A DNA stretch of 58,551 bases, taken from positions 1 to 58,551 of the forward strand of contig DATAOV010000064.1 in the NCBI GenBank assembly GCA_036265535.1, given 5' to 3'. This document shows positions 1-9,372 of the stretch, piece by piece. The stretch comes from AC-32 sp036265535 (GTDB lineage: Bacteria > Actinomycetota > Thermoleophilia > Gaiellales > Gaiellaceae). A model generated the notes under the pieces. That model ran no database searches. It saw nothing but the letters and a program-made list of their open reading frames with translations, and was not told where the DNA came from. The stretch's first letter is position 1. Each line of letters opens with the position of its first letter. The position numbers were made by a program, and so were the translations under genes.

Positions 1-1662
1 CTCTTCTTCTCCTCGTTCGTGCTTGCGGACGCCATCGCCTACCCGCTCGTGCTGGGCGCCGTCTACCTCGGCGTGTGCGCGCTCTCGCGGCCGGGCCGCG
101 GCGCCCAGCTCGGCTTCGCCGGGCTGGCGGTGCTCGCGACCTTCACGAGGATCCAGTACGTCTTCCTGCCACTCGTCTTCGTCGGAGCGGCTCTGGTGGT
201 GGAGCGTGGCTCGGTGCGCTCGGTCTGGCGGCGCTTCCGCCTCTCGCTCCTGCTCTACGGCGCCCCGATCGCCTTCGCGGCGGTGCTCGGGCCGCGGCGG
301 CTCCTCGGCTACTACTCCGGGGTCGCAGATCTCCGCGTCCGGCCCGAGGCAATCGTCCACTGGGTCGGCACGGACTCGATGCTGCTCGCCTACGCAGCCG
401 GCTTCGCGCTCGTGCCCGGCGCTCTCGTCGGCCTGGTATTCGCGCTCTGGCGCCCCCGCTCCCGCGAGGAATGCGGGCTCGCGGCGATCTCGGTCGGACT
501 GCTGCTCGGCCTGTTCGCCGAGGCGGCCCTCTACGCGACCAACGGCTCGGATCGCTTCCAGGAGCGCTACCTGATGATCCTCCTCCCGCTCGTGTTCCCG
601 GCCTTCTGGCTCTGGTTGCGGCGCGGCCGCCCCGCGCCGCGAGCGGTCGCGCTCGTCGCGCTCGTGCTGCTCGTCCTGTCCGCGCGTGTGCCCCTGTCCG
701 GGTACACGGTCAGCGACGCCAAGCAGGATTCGCCCTTCCTGCTCGGGATCTTCCGGCTCGAGAAGGCCGTCGGGATCGGCGACGGCTCGCTGGCGGTGGC
801 GCTGGCCGCCGCTGCACTGGCGTGCATTGCCGCAGCCGCCGCCTTCCGCGCGCGTCTCGCCTACCTCGCCGTCGCAGCCACGCTCGCCGCCTCCTGCGCG
901 GTCTCGGTCGCAGCGGTTTCGTTCGACCACGTCGTCGTCCGGTCGGTCCGCTCGACCCTCCTGCCGCCTGACGCCCGCTGGATCGACCACGCCGCGCTCG
1001 GGCAGACGACCCTGATCCAAACGCCGGCTACACCTCACGCGCGCGCGCACGAGCAGCTGTTCTGGAACCGCTCGCTCGGGCGCGTGCTCTTCCTGGACGA
1101 TGCCTCGCCGATCGACGCCTTCGGTTCGCCGCGCGTACGGGTGGCTCCTGACGGGCGGCTCGTCTCGGGCGGGCGGACGCTGCGTGGGCCGCTCGCGATC
1201 TCCAACTACGCCGTCCGGGTGCGGTTCGCCGGCGCAGTCGCAGTCGCTCGAGGTGCCGGATACGAGCTCTGGCGCCCGCTCGGGACGCCGAGGTTGGCGA
1301 TGTTCGTCGGCGGCCTCTACCAGGACGGCTGGCTCGCGAACGGCGGCCACATCACGCTCTGGCCCGCCCGCGACGACCGCGTCGAAGGCACCCTGAGGCT
1401 CCCGCTCTCGCTCCCTCGAGACACGCGCCGAACGGTGCTCCAGCTCCGCGGCCCGGGCGTGAACCGCCGCGTCGTGGTCGAGCCCGAGCAGACCCAGGTC
1501 GTCGAGCTACGGGTCTCGCACCGCGGCCCGTGGACGTTGAACTTCCACACGAACCATCCGGGCTACCTGCAGCCCGACGACCGACCGATCAGCGTTCAGG
1601 CGCTGCTGCCGACCTTCAGCGGCAGTTTCTGTGGAACGGCGCCTCCGGGCGCGCTCGCCTAG
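1..1662 (+). CDS. Polytopic membrane glycosyltransferase-like protein (5' end outside window)
   Basis: The frame is open from base 1 (codons L-F-F-S-S-F precede the first possible GTG at 19), so the N-terminus lies upstream. 553 residues are visible. Roughly the first 310 are a series of hydrophobic helices separated by short Arg-rich loops. The last 200 or so are soluble and beta-rich, probably outside the membrane. This layout resembles GT-C-fold sugar transferases that use polyprenyl-linked donors (GT39/ArnT-like), but the diagnostic acidic first loop would be in the missing part. The stop overlaps the convergent VOC gene by 4 bases. The family call is an inference from topology; membrane location is well supported. 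Confidence 0.6.
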   Translation, partial: LFFSSFVLADAIAYPLVLGAVYLGVCALSRPGRGAQLGFAGLAVLATFTRIQYVFLPLVFVGAALVVERGSVRSVWRRFRLSLLLYGAPIAFAAVLGPRRLLGYYSGVADLRVRPEAIVHWVGTDSMLLAYAAGFALVPGALVGLVFALWRPRSREECGLAAISVGLLLGLFAEAALYATNGSDRFQERYLMILLPLVFPAFWLWLRRGRPAPRAVALVALVLLVLSARVPLSGYTVSDAKQDSPFLLGIFRLEKAVGIGDGSLAVALAAAALACIAAAAAFRARLAYLAVAATLAASCAVSVAAVSFDHVVVRSVRSTLLPPDARWIDHAALGQTTLIQTPATPHARAHEQLFWNRSLGRVLFLDDASPIDAFGSPRVRVAPDGRLVSGGRTLRGPLAISNYAVRVRFAGAVAVARGAGYELWRPLGTPRLAMFVGGLYQDGWLANGGHITLWPARDDRVEGTLRLPLSLPRDTRRTVLQLRGPGVNRRVVVEPEQTQVVELRVSHRGPWTLNFHTNHPGYLQPDDRPISVQALLPTFSGSFCGTAPPGALA

Positions 1663-2081
1663 GCGGGCTGCATGAACATCCAGCGGTGGCCCTCGAGGTC
1701 AGCCGCCGCGTAGAGCCGGCCGAACGGCAAGTTCTCGGGCTCGCGCAAGATAGTCGCGCCGGCGGCGCACGCCCGCTCGTAATGCGCATCCAGGTCGACG
1801 ACCTCGACGTGCACGCCGTCGATCACCCACGGGGTCGCCAGCCAGCGGCCGGCCTGCTCGCACTCCTGAGCGTGCCGCTTCGGACTGTGGTAGTCGGGAC
1901 CCGGCCAACCGAGCATCACGGTGGCGCCGTCCAGCGACAGCTCGGCGTGCGTGACGCGCCCCTCGCCGTCGGCATAGCGCTCACCCGATTCCTGGAAGCC
2001 GAACGCCTTGCCCAGCCAGTCGACCGCAGCAGCGACGTCCTCGTAGGAAATCATTGGAGTGGCCAGGCGGTCGGATGCCAT
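1659..2081 (-). CDS. VOC (glyoxalase/bleomycin-resistance fold) family protein
   Basis: 140 residues from the ATG at 2081; the frame stays open further upstream but that extension is low-complexity and unlike the family. It shows the two beta-alpha-beta-beta-beta repeats of a single-subunit VOC protein: an N-terminal half with MISYEDVAAAVDWLGKAFGF and a C-terminal half with GVHVEVVDLDAHYERACAAG followed by LPFGRLYAAADLEGHRW. The ending GHRWMF is typical of PhnB-like and uncharacterised VOC proteins. VOC proteins bind a divalent metal and act as isomerases, dioxygenases or drug-binding proteins; the substrate cannot be read from sequence. It stands alone, downstream of the sigma factor gene and beyond that gene's terminator. 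Confidence 0.75.
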   Translation of the reverse strand: MASDRLATPMISYEDVAAAVDWLGKAFGFQESGERYADGEGRVTHAELSLDGATVMLGWPGPDYHSPKRHAQECEQAGRWLATPWVIDGVHVEVVDLDAHYERACAAGATILREPENLPFGRLYAAADLEGHRWMFMQPA

Positions 2082-2215
2082 TAGGCCGATTCTAGGTTCG
2101 CTTCGCTGGGCCGCCGGAGCCGGGATTCGCCCGGCGGGAGGCTCACTGCCCAACGAACGTTCGCCCAAGCCATGAGTTGCCGGCATGTGACCCGCCGGAA
2201 CCCAGAGAACGTCGC

Positions 2216-2254
2216 AAAAGGAGGGGTCTCACAGAGAACCATGGGTTCCCTGTG
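2216..2254 (-). terminator. Rho-independent terminator of the main sigma factor gene
   Basis: Reading the minus strand just after the sigma factor stop, CACAGGGAACC-cat-GGTTCTCTGTG forms an 11-bp stem (one G-U pair) with a 3-base loop at 2230-2254. A pyrimidine-rich tract ending in TTTT follows at 2217-2223. It separates the sigma factor gene from the VOC gene. Confidence 0.8.
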
Positions 2255-2257
2255 CTC

Positions 2258-3352
<1,095 letters not shown>

Positions 3353-3392
3353 TTGACCTCCGGCTGTCTCGCGGCTGGTTTTCGACCTACCT

Positions 3393-3426
3393 AGAAACGA
3401 AAGAGCCGGCTCCCATCCCCCGGCTC
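3393..3426 (-). terminator. Rho-independent terminator between asparaginase and sigma factor genes
   Basis: On the minus strand GAGCCGG and CCGGCTC form a perfect 7-bp stem at 3403-3426 with a 10-base loop, followed by TTTCGTTTCT. It lies downstream of the asparaginase gene and about 40 bases before the sigma factor start, so it could end the upstream transcript or attenuate entry into the sigma gene. Confidence 0.7.
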
Positions 3427-3480
3427 ACCCTCTGTGCGACGGGATGTTACACACGAAACCGCAAATTCGAAACAATTTCC

Positions 3481-4368
3481 TTACAAGAGCGAGATGGAGC
3501 CGGCCGGTTCCCCATGCCAATTCCGGAGCGGAACCTCGTGGAAATCGGGCAGTTCGAGGCCGAGCTCGGCGCCGAAGGCTGCAAGCGCCGGCCTGAGCGC
3601 ACGCGAGTTGCCGTCCGCGACCTTGACCGCAACGCCGACCCCAGCGGTCGAGGCGGCGCACATGAGGCCCTCTGCTCCGCCCTTTGCGAGCCACTGCGGC
3701 TGGGCGCGCATCAGCGCGGTATCGGTGGCTCCCTCGCCGCCGATCAGCACGGGATGCGCACGCATCGCGGCTGCGATCCGCTTCCCGCCCTCGAGGTCCT
3801 CGAGCTCCGAGAACGCGCGGGCGGCGCGCTCCAGCGGGAGCCCGAAACAGACGACTCCGCAGCCGTCGGGCCCGGCCGAGACCTCGGCCGACTCGAGGCC
3901 GGCGGCGGCCGCGACCTCCCCGTGTAGCGCGCGCTGGAGCGGATGATCCGGCTGCCTGTAGCCCTCGACCGGCCAGCCGTTGTCGCGGCAGACCGCGATC
4001 ATCGCGGCGTGCTTGCCGGAGCAGTTGTGGAACACCGGCTCCGGTGGACGGCCGTCCTGGAGCCCACAGTCGAGCTCCTGTTCGTGTCCCCCCGTCGCCG
4101 CCAGCAGCCGGCGCACGACCTCGACGTGCTCGGGCGTACCGAAGTGCGAGGCCGCCGCGATCGCGAGCTCGTCCTCGGCGAGTTCCTCGTAGGCACGAGC
4201 GAGCGGCAGCGCCTGCAGGGGCTTGGCGGAAGAGCGCAGCGAGGCGGGCAGGGAAGGTTCTCCGGCCTCGGCCACGACGGAGCCGTCGTGGACCGCCACC
4301 GCGTGCACTTCGTGGATCGACTCGACGATCGCGCCGCGTCGCACGGCTACCCTGATCGGCTCAGCCAT
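3481..4368 (-). CDS. Asparaginase (asparaginase II family)
   Basis: 295 residues from the ATG at 4368; the frame extends further up but that part overlaps the divergent gene and is compositionally noise. The protein matches the bacterial asparaginase II family (PF06089 type), which is unrelated to the classic EcAII fold. Markers are SLRSSAKPLQALPL near the N-terminus, then HNCSGKHAAMIAVCRDNGWP and GPDGCGVVCFGLPLERAARA. The family hydrolyses L-asparagine to aspartate and ammonia, probably in the cytoplasm as no signal peptide is seen. Its start is only 14 bases from the divergent Fpg gene, so the two promoters must lie inside each other's coding region or overlap. Confidence 0.87.
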   Translation of the reverse strand: MAEPIRVAVRRGAIVESIHEVHAVAVHDGSVVAEAGEPSLPASLRSSAKPLQALPLARAYEELAEDELAIAAASHFGTPEHVEVVRRLLAATGGHEQELDCGLQDGRPPEPVFHNCSGKHAAMIAVCRDNGWPVEGYRQPDHPLQRALHGEVAAAAGLESAEVSAGPDGCGVVCFGLPLERAARAFSELEDLEGGKRIAAAMRAHPVLIGGEGATDTALMRAQPQWLAKGGAEGLMCAASTAGVGVAVKVADGNSRALRPALAAFGAELGLELPDFHEVPLRNWHGEPAGSISLL

Positions 4369-4382
4369 GGGCGGGAGCGTAA

Positions 4383-5210
4383 ATGCCTGAGCTACCCGAA
4401 GTTGAAGCGCTTCGGCGCGCGCTCGACGACCCCGTGCGCGCGTTCCCCATCGAGCAGGCGGGCCCGGCGCACGTGGCGACGCTGAAGACGTTCGATCCAC
4501 CGCTTGCCGCGCTCCAGGGGCGGATGTTGTCGGGTGCCGAGCGGCGGGCAAAGCGGCTGCTCTTCCCCACAGACGACGGCGAGCTCGTCCTGCTCATCCA
4601 CCTGATGTCGGCCGGGCGCGTGCGCTACCTGGCTGCGGGCGAGGCCGGACCGAAGACCCCGGCCTTCCGGCTGCGGTTCGAAGGCGGCGGCCAGCTCGTC
4701 CTGACGGAGGCGGGGCCGAAGAAGCGGGCGGGTGTCTGGCTCCTCACGCCGGAGGCAGTCGAGCAGGAGCTCGCGCACCTCGGCCCGGAGGCGTTGGGGC
4801 TAGGCCCCGACCGGCTCGGGGAGATCCTCGCCGGCGAGTCGCGGCGGCTGCACTCGCTCCTCCGTGACCAGCGCATCGTCTCGGGGATCGGCCGCGCCTG
4901 GGCCAACGAGATCCTGCACACGGCGCAGCTCTCGCCGTTCGCGCTCTCGCAGGAGCTCGACCGGGCGGAGGTCGAGCGGCTGGCGGCGGCGATCGACTCC
5001 GAGCTGCTTCGTGGGCTGGAGCTACGCGAGCGCGGGGCCAAGGACGCGAAGGTCTATCGGGTGCACAACAAGCTGCACGAGCCCTGCCATCTCTGCGCCA
5101 CCCCGATCGAGCGCGTCGACTTCGACGAGCACACGATCTACTACTGCCCGAGCTGCCAGACGGGCGGGAGGGTGCTCAAGGACCGGCGGCTGTCGCGCCT
5201 GCTTCGGTAG
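4383..5210 (+). CDS. mutM: Formamidopyrimidine-DNA glycosylase (Fpg/MutM family)
   Basis: 275 residues, the normal Fpg length. It begins MPELPEVEALRRAL, giving the catalytic Pro2 and Glu3, and has Lys57 in RRAKRLLF where the family's conserved lysine lies. The C-terminus has a four-cysteine zinc finger, CHLC-x16-CPSC, in which YYCPSCQTGGRVLKDRR contains the DNA-binding tip. Fpg removes oxidised purines such as 8-oxoguanine and cleaves the AP site by beta,delta-elimination. The central segment HLMSAGRVRYL departs from the usual HLGMSG motif, so lesion preference may differ from E. coli MutM (Nei-like activity is possible). It is divergent from the asparaginase gene and overlaps the hydrolase gene tail-to-tail by 35 bases. 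Confidence 0.88.
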   Translation: MPELPEVEALRRALDDPVRAFPIEQAGPAHVATLKTFDPPLAALQGRMLSGAERRAKRLLFPTDDGELVLLIHLMSAGRVRYLAAGEAGPKTPAFRLRFEGGGQLVLTEAGPKKRAGVWLLTPEAVEQELAHLGPEALGLGPDRLGEILAGESRRLHSLLRDQRIVSGIGRAWANEILHTAQLSPFALSQELDRAEVERLAAAIDSELLRGLELRERGAKDAKVYRVHNKLHEPCHLCATPIERVDFDEHTIYYCPSCQTGGRVLKDRRLSRLLR

Positions 5211-6093
5211 CGCTCGCAGTCAGCCAGTCGTAGACGATCGACCACTCCTCGACGAGGAAGTGGCCGCCGCCTTCGAGGAGCTCGAAGCGCGCGTTCGGAA
5301 GCCTGCTCGCGACGTACTCGCCGTGGCTGCGCGGTGCGAGGACGTCCAACTCGCCCTGCCACAGCCGGACTTCCGCGTGCACGTCCTCGGGCTCGAAGCC
5401 CCACGGCTTGGCGAACGCGAGGTCGTCGTCGGCCCAGCCGCGGACGCCCTGGCGCACCGCCTCGACGAAGGCATCCTTGATCACGGCGCGGAACTCCTCA
5501 CGCTCCATGATCTCGCGGTCGACCTGGGGAAGCTCGCTCGAGATTGCATCGAGGACGCGGTCGGGATCGGTGCGAATCCCCTCGACATACGGCTCGATGA
5601 AGGCGTCGATCGCCTCCTTGCCCTGGAGGGCGGCACCGAACTCCTTCACGTTCAGTTCCGCGAGTCCGTCGAAGAAATCGAAGTGGGGCGAGTCCGAGGG
5701 CGCCGGGGTCACGAGCGCGCCGACGCGGGTCACGCGGTCGCCGAGCACTGCGCCGCAGGCGAGCACGTGCGGAGCCCCTCCGGAGCCGCCGACAACCGCG
5801 AAGCGCTCGAAGCCGAGCTCGTCGGCAATCGCCTCGAAGTCGGCGGCGGCATCGGCAACCGACCGACCGGGGTGTGGGTCGGAGCGGCCGTATCCGGGCC
5901 GGTCGTAGACGACCGCGCGTACGTTGTGCCGCTCGTAGATGCTCGGGTCGGGGTGGCGGGTGAACCGGCTCCCCGGAGTGCCGTGGGAGACGATCACGGG
6001 GACGCCGTCCGCGCTCCCCCGCTCGAAGTACGCGAGGGTGCGCCCGTCCTTCGTCGTCAGTGTCGCGTCGCGCTCCAAACCGTCCGGGATCAT
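5176..6093 (-). CDS. Alpha/beta-fold hydrolase
   Basis: 305 residues from the ATG at 6093. Features in order: an oxyanion-hole segment VIVSHGTPGSRF, VVYDRPGYGRSDPHPGRSVA, a nucleophile elbow VVGGSGGAPH (Ser in G-x-S-x-G), then a late acid in GELDVLAPRSHGEYVA and the catalytic His in LLEGGGHFLVEEW. These are the hallmarks of haloperoxidase/epoxide-hydrolase-like hydrolases; the substrate is unknown. The start codon overlaps the stop of the upstream FMN oxidase (ATGA), so the two are translationally coupled, and an ester, lactone or peracid linked to the oxidase product is a reasonable but untested guess. It ends inside the convergent Fpg gene. Confidence 0.85.
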   Translation of the reverse strand: MIPDGLERDATLTTKDGRTLAYFERGSADGVPVIVSHGTPGSRFTRHPDPSIYERHNVRAVVYDRPGYGRSDPHPGRSVADAAADFEAIADELGFERFAVVGGSGGAPHVLACGAVLGDRVTRVGALVTPAPSDSPHFDFFDGLAELNVKEFGAALQGKEAIDAFIEPYVEGIRTDPDRVLDAISSELPQVDREIMEREEFRAVIKDAFVEAVRQGVRGWADDDLAFAKPWGFEPEDVHAEVRLWQGELDVLAPRSHGEYVASRLPNARFELLEGGGHFLVEEWSIVYDWLTASATEAGATAAGP

Positions 6094-7163
6094 ACGGGCG
6101 ATCCGGCCCGGCGAACATGCGCCCGCCCGACCTCGGCCGGCGAGGTGCAACCGAGCAGCTTGAGCCCGATCTCGATCTCGGTGCGAAGAAGTTCGAGGAC
6201 GTGCGTTGCGCCCGCTTCTCCGCCGGCCGCGAGCCCCCAGAGCACGGCGCGTCCCGACATGGCGGCGCGGGCGCCGAGCGCGAGGGCCTTGAGAACGTCC
6301 GTGCCGCGCCGGATGCCGCCGTCGAAGAGCACCTCGATCCGGTCGCCGACGGCCTCGACCACTTCCGGGAGCACGTCGAGCGTGGCCGGCACACCGTCCA
6401 GCTGGCGCCCGCCGTGATTCGAGACGACCACGCCCGCGGCGCCGTGCTCGGCGGCGAGTAGCGCGTCCTCCGCGGTCAGGATCCCCTTGACGACGAGCGG
6501 GAGTTGGCTGCAGGAGCGCAGCCACTCCAGGTCGTGCCAGGTGAGGGTCGCGTCGACGACCCTCCCGAGCGCGGAGTGGAAGTCCTCCTGCCGGAGCGTT
6601 ACGGGGATGTTCGGCACCGGCAGGTCCTGCGGTAGCGCAAAGGAAGCCCGGGCGTCGCGCTCGCGCCGCCCCGCGACCGGGAAATCGACTGTGAGCAGGA
6701 GCACGCGGTGCCCCGCTTCCGCCGCGGAGGCGACGAGCTCCTTGGTGAAGCCGCGGTCGCGCGACCAGTAGAGCTGGAACCACTGAGCGGCCCCGGGAGC
6801 GGCGGCGGCAAGCTCCCCGGGCGTGACGCTCGAGAGGGTCGAGAGCGTCATCACGGTCTCCGACGCCGCGGCGGCCCTCGCCATTGCGAGCTCCCCGTCC
6901 GGGTCGGCTAGGCGCTGGAACGCTGTCGGTGCGACGAGCAGCGGCATCGAGACGTCGGTGCCGAGGACCGTGGTGACGGTGGAGACTGCGTCGACGTCGA
7001 CCAGCACCCGCGGCCGCAGCTGCCAGCCTTCGAACGCGGCAGCGTTCGCCCGCAGCGTGCACTCGTCGCCGGCGCCTCCCGCCATGTAGCCGTACGGGCC
7101 GGGATCGAGGCGAGCTCGCGCGGCCTCCTCGAAGTCATCGACGTTGATCCAGGTGTCCGTCAC
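6090..7163 (-). CDS. FMN-dependent alpha-hydroxy-acid oxidase/dehydrogenase
   Basis: 357 residues, typical for glycolate oxidase, lactate oxidase or lactate monooxygenase proteins. The N-terminal YGYMAGGAGDE carries the active-site Tyr. Lys226 (LPLVVKGIL) binds flavin, and the catalytic His250 and Arg253 lie in GVVVSNHGGRQLDG. The phosphate-binding end is VLFDGGIRRGTDVLKALALG and AAMSGRAVLWGLAAGGEAG. The enzyme oxidises a 2-hydroxy acid to a 2-oxo acid with O2 or another acceptor, in the cytoplasm. Its start overlaps the stop of the kinase-like gene and its stop overlaps the hydrolase start, both as ATGA. The exact substrate (glycolate, lactate, mandelate or longer) cannot be assigned. Confidence 0.9.
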   Translation of the reverse strand: MTDTWINVDDFEEAARARLDPGPYGYMAGGAGDECTLRANAAAFEGWQLRPRVLVDVDAVSTVTTVLGTDVSMPLLVAPTAFQRLADPDGELAMARAAAASETVMTLSTLSSVTPGELAAAAPGAAQWFQLYWSRDRGFTKELVASAAEAGHRVLLLTVDFPVAGRRERDARASFALPQDLPVPNIPVTLRQEDFHSALGRVVDATLTWHDLEWLRSCSQLPLVVKGILTAEDALLAAEHGAAGVVVSNHGGRQLDGVPATLDVLPEVVEAVGDRIEVLFDGGIRRGTDVLKALALGARAAMSGRAVLWGLAAGGEAGATHVLELLRTEIEIGLKLLGCTSPAEVGRAHVRRAGSPV

Positions 7164-7741
7164 GCGAGACGGACTCTAAGCGTGTCACCCTCCAGGGCAA
7201 CCGACCCTCCCTGCGCCCGGATCTGGCGGACGGCGACGGCGGCTCCGAGATCGCGTAGGTCCTCGCCGAGGACGACCGGCGCAGAGGCAGGCGTGATCGG
7301 CGCGAGCCGGAGCTCCTCGCCCTCGACGGTCAGCTCGACCCGCTCCTGGCCGCCGTGGCGGAGCGCGCACTGCGCAAGGGAGGCGACCGCGCGGCGGCTT
7401 GCGTCCACGTCGACGTCGATCTCGGCGCCTTCGCCGGCCACGGCCACGCGTTCCTCGCCCAGCACCTCGGCAGCCGCGTGCGCGAGCTCGATCGTGTTCG
7501 CACTCCCGAGCACGGGGTCGTAGCGGCCCGCCTCGATGCGGGCCCCGAGCGAGAGCTCGTCGATCAGCTCGGCGATCTGCGCCGAGGCCGAGTCGATCAT
7601 GCCGAGATAGCGGACCGTGGCCTCGTCGAAGCCCTGCATCCGCACGAGCGTCTGGGCGAAGCCGTGCACGGTCGCGAGCGGCGTGCGCAGGTCATGGCAC
7701 GCGAGCATGACGAGACGGGCGAACTGCGGGTCTTCGGGCAA
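7160..7741 (-). CDS. Degenerate histidine-kinase-like protein (HisKA H-box, eroded ATPase domain)
   Basis: 193 residues if translation starts at the TTG at 7741, which has AAGG six bases upstream; an ATG at 7708 is the alternative. The N-terminus holds a clear H-box, MLACHDLRTPLATVHGFAQT, and a HisKA helical hairpin. The C-terminal ATPase-like domain is poor: the N-box reads SLAQCALRHGG with no Asn, no DxGxG G1 box is seen, and only the last segment (AVAVRQIRAQGGSVALEGDT) is kinase-like. It has no transmembrane segment, sensor domain or partner response regulator here. It may be a phosphotransfer or scaffold protein. It heads an ATGA-coupled operon with the oxidase and hydrolase and is divergent from the FolE2 gene. 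Confidence 0.7.
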   Translation of the reverse strand: MPEDPQFARLVMLACHDLRTPLATVHGFAQTLVRMQGFDEATVRYLGMIDSASAQIAELIDELSLGARIEAGRYDPVLGSANTIELAHAAAEVLGEERVAVAGEGAEIDVDVDASRRAVASLAQCALRHGGQERVELTVEGEELRLAPITPASAPVVLGEDLRDLGAAVAVRQIRAQGGSVALEGDTLRVRLA

Positions 7742-7769
7742 AGGGGGCCTTGGTAGTAGCGTTGGCGAC

Positions 7770-8744
7770 GTGGAAGAGCCTCGGCAGCTTCTCACACCCG
7801 ACCTCCAGGCCGCGCCGTCCGAGGTGCCGCTCGGGCTTTCGCGCGCGGGCGTCCGCGGAGTCCACAAGGCGATCCGGATCAGCTACGGCGACAGCGAGAG
7901 GCTGATCGCGGCCGACATCGACTGCACCGTCGACCTCGACCCGGGTCAGAAGGGCGTGCACATGTCCCGCTTCCCGGAGCTCTTCGAAGCTGCGATCGAG
8001 CAGGTCGTGATCGGGGAAGCGCTGCTGGTCGAGAGCCTCGCCGAGCACATCGCCGCCCACATCGTGAAGCGCCAGCGGGCGCTCCGCGCCGAGGTGCGCA
8101 TCGTCGCGCGCTACCCGCTCGAGCGCGAGACGCCGGTGACGGGCCTTCCGACCCAGGAGATGGTCTCGCTGATCGGCCTCGCGGCGGCTTCGGAGGAGCG
8201 CACCCGCAAGATCGTCGGCGTGGAGGCGAATGGGATCAACGCCTGCCCGTGCGCACAGGGTCTCGTCCGCGAGCGGGCCGCCGAACGCCTCGGCGAGGCC
8301 GGGTTCGACGAGCTCGACGTCGAGCGGATCCTCGAGCTCGTTCCACTCGCGACCCACAACCAGCGCGGCCGCGGGACGCTCTTCGTCGGGTCGGAATCGC
8401 CCGTGAACGCCGAGCAGCTGGTGCGGATCGTCGAGGGCTCGATGAGCTCGCCGGTCTACGAGCTGCTGAAGCGCCCCGACGAGCTCTTCGTGGTCGAGCA
8501 CGCGCACCTGCAACCGCGCTTCGTCGAGGACTCGGTCCGGATCTCGCTCCGCGACACGCTCGGCGCCTACCCGGAGCTCGACGGCGACGACTTCCTGCTG
8601 GCCCGCCAGGTGAACCTGGAGACGATTCACTCGCACGACGTCGTCGCCGAGCGCTACGGCACGGCCGGCGAGCTGCGCGCCGAGCTGGGCGGCGGCGGCG
8701 CGGCCAACCGGCACACCGAGTTGCGGGAGTGGCTTAGCTCCTAG
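7770..8744 (+). CDS. folE2: GTP cyclohydrolase, FolE2/MptA (type IB) family
   Basis: 324 residues from a GTG at 7770; longer starts would overlap the divergent kinase-like gene. Family markers are QKGVHMSRFPELFE near residue 65, a central ANGINACPCAQG carrying the catalytic cysteine region, and PLATHNQRGRGTLFVG. Type IB cyclohydrolases open the GTP imidazole ring to make dihydroneopterin triphosphate (FolE2) or its cyclic monophosphate (archaeal MptA). This is the first step of folate or pterin synthesis and replaces the zinc-dependent FolE. Sequence alone does not settle FolE2 versus MptA chemistry. The gene ends overlapping PlsY tail-to-tail by 11 bases; no other folate gene is adjacent. 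Confidence 0.85.
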   Translation: MEEPRQLLTPDLQAAPSEVPLGLSRAGVRGVHKAIRISYGDSERLIAADIDCTVDLDPGQKGVHMSRFPELFEAAIEQVVIGEALLVESLAEHIAAHIVKRQRALRAEVRIVARYPLERETPVTGLPTQEMVSLIGLAAASEERTRKIVGVEANGINACPCAQGLVRERAAERLGEAGFDELDVERILELVPLATHNQRGRGTLFVGSESPVNAEQLVRIVEGSMSSPVYELLKRPDELFVVEHAHLQPRFVEDSVRISLRDTLGAYPELDGDDFLLARQVNLETIHSHDVVAERYGTAGELRAELGGGGAANRHTELREWLSS

Positions 8745-9360
8745 GCACCGGTCGCGATGGGGGCGCTGAGGGGCGGCGGAAGCGGAAGCGCGTCTCGGTG
8801 CCGTCCCGTAGGCGCCTGATGTTCGGCCGGTGGAGGACGAGCACGGCGACCGCGGCGACCGCCGCGAAGGCGATCACCGGCCAGGGCTCGCCGAGGCCCC
8901 ACGCGACCAGCGGCATCGAGAGCGCCGCCGTGATCGACGCCACCGAGGCGTAGCGGAAGAGAGCGAAGACGACGAGCCACACCGCCGCGCCGATCCCGCC
9001 GACGAGCGGGGCCACGCCCAGGAAGGCGCCGCCGCAGGTCGCGACGACCTTGCCTCCGCGCGCGAAGCGCAGGAAGAGCGGCCGCCAGTGGCCGAGCATC
9101 GCGGCCCCGCCGGCGATCACTCCGGCAAGGTGGCCGACGTAGACGGTCGCGAGGAAGGCCGGAGCGAATCCCTTGGCGGTGTCGAGCACCATCACCGGCA
9201 CGCCGAGCCGCGCGCCGTAGGTGCGCCAGACGTTGGTCGCGCCGATGTTGCCGCTGCCGACCTTCCGAATGTCCTCCCCCCGAAGCGCGCGCACGAGCCA
9301 GTAGCCGGTCGGAATGCTCCCGGCGAGGTAGCCGGCGAGTGCGAAGAGCGCGGTGTTCAG
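8734..9360 (-). CDS. plsY: Glycerol-3-phosphate acyltransferase PlsY (probable CTG start)
   Basis: The conserved PlsY N-terminus, AGYLAGSIPTGYWLVRALRG then EDIRKVGSGNIGATNVWR, reads without interruption only if translation begins upstream of the first standard start (GTG at 9294). In that frame no ATG, GTG or TTG exists between an upstream TGA and that motif. CTG at 9360 gives a 208-residue protein, the usual length, with the first membrane helix intact. Other motifs are VLDTAKGFAPA and FARGGKVVATCGG. PlsY transfers acyl from acyl-phosphate to glycerol-3-phosphate in the membrane, starting phospholipid synthesis. It lies 12 bases after the SOD-like gene and probably shares its transcript. Identity is strong; the start codon is the uncertain part. 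Confidence 0.88.
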   Translation of the reverse strand: MNTALFALAGYLAGSIPTGYWLVRALRGEDIRKVGSGNIGATNVWRTYGARLGVPVMVLDTAKGFAPAFLATVYVGHLAGVIAGGAAMLGHWRPLFLRFARGGKVVATCGGAFLGVAPLVGGIGAAVWLVVFALFRYASVASITAALSMPLVAWGLGEPWPVIAFAAVAAVAVLVLHRPNIRRLRDGTETRFRFRRPSAPPSRPVPRS

Positions 9361-9372
9361 GTCGTCAGCTCG

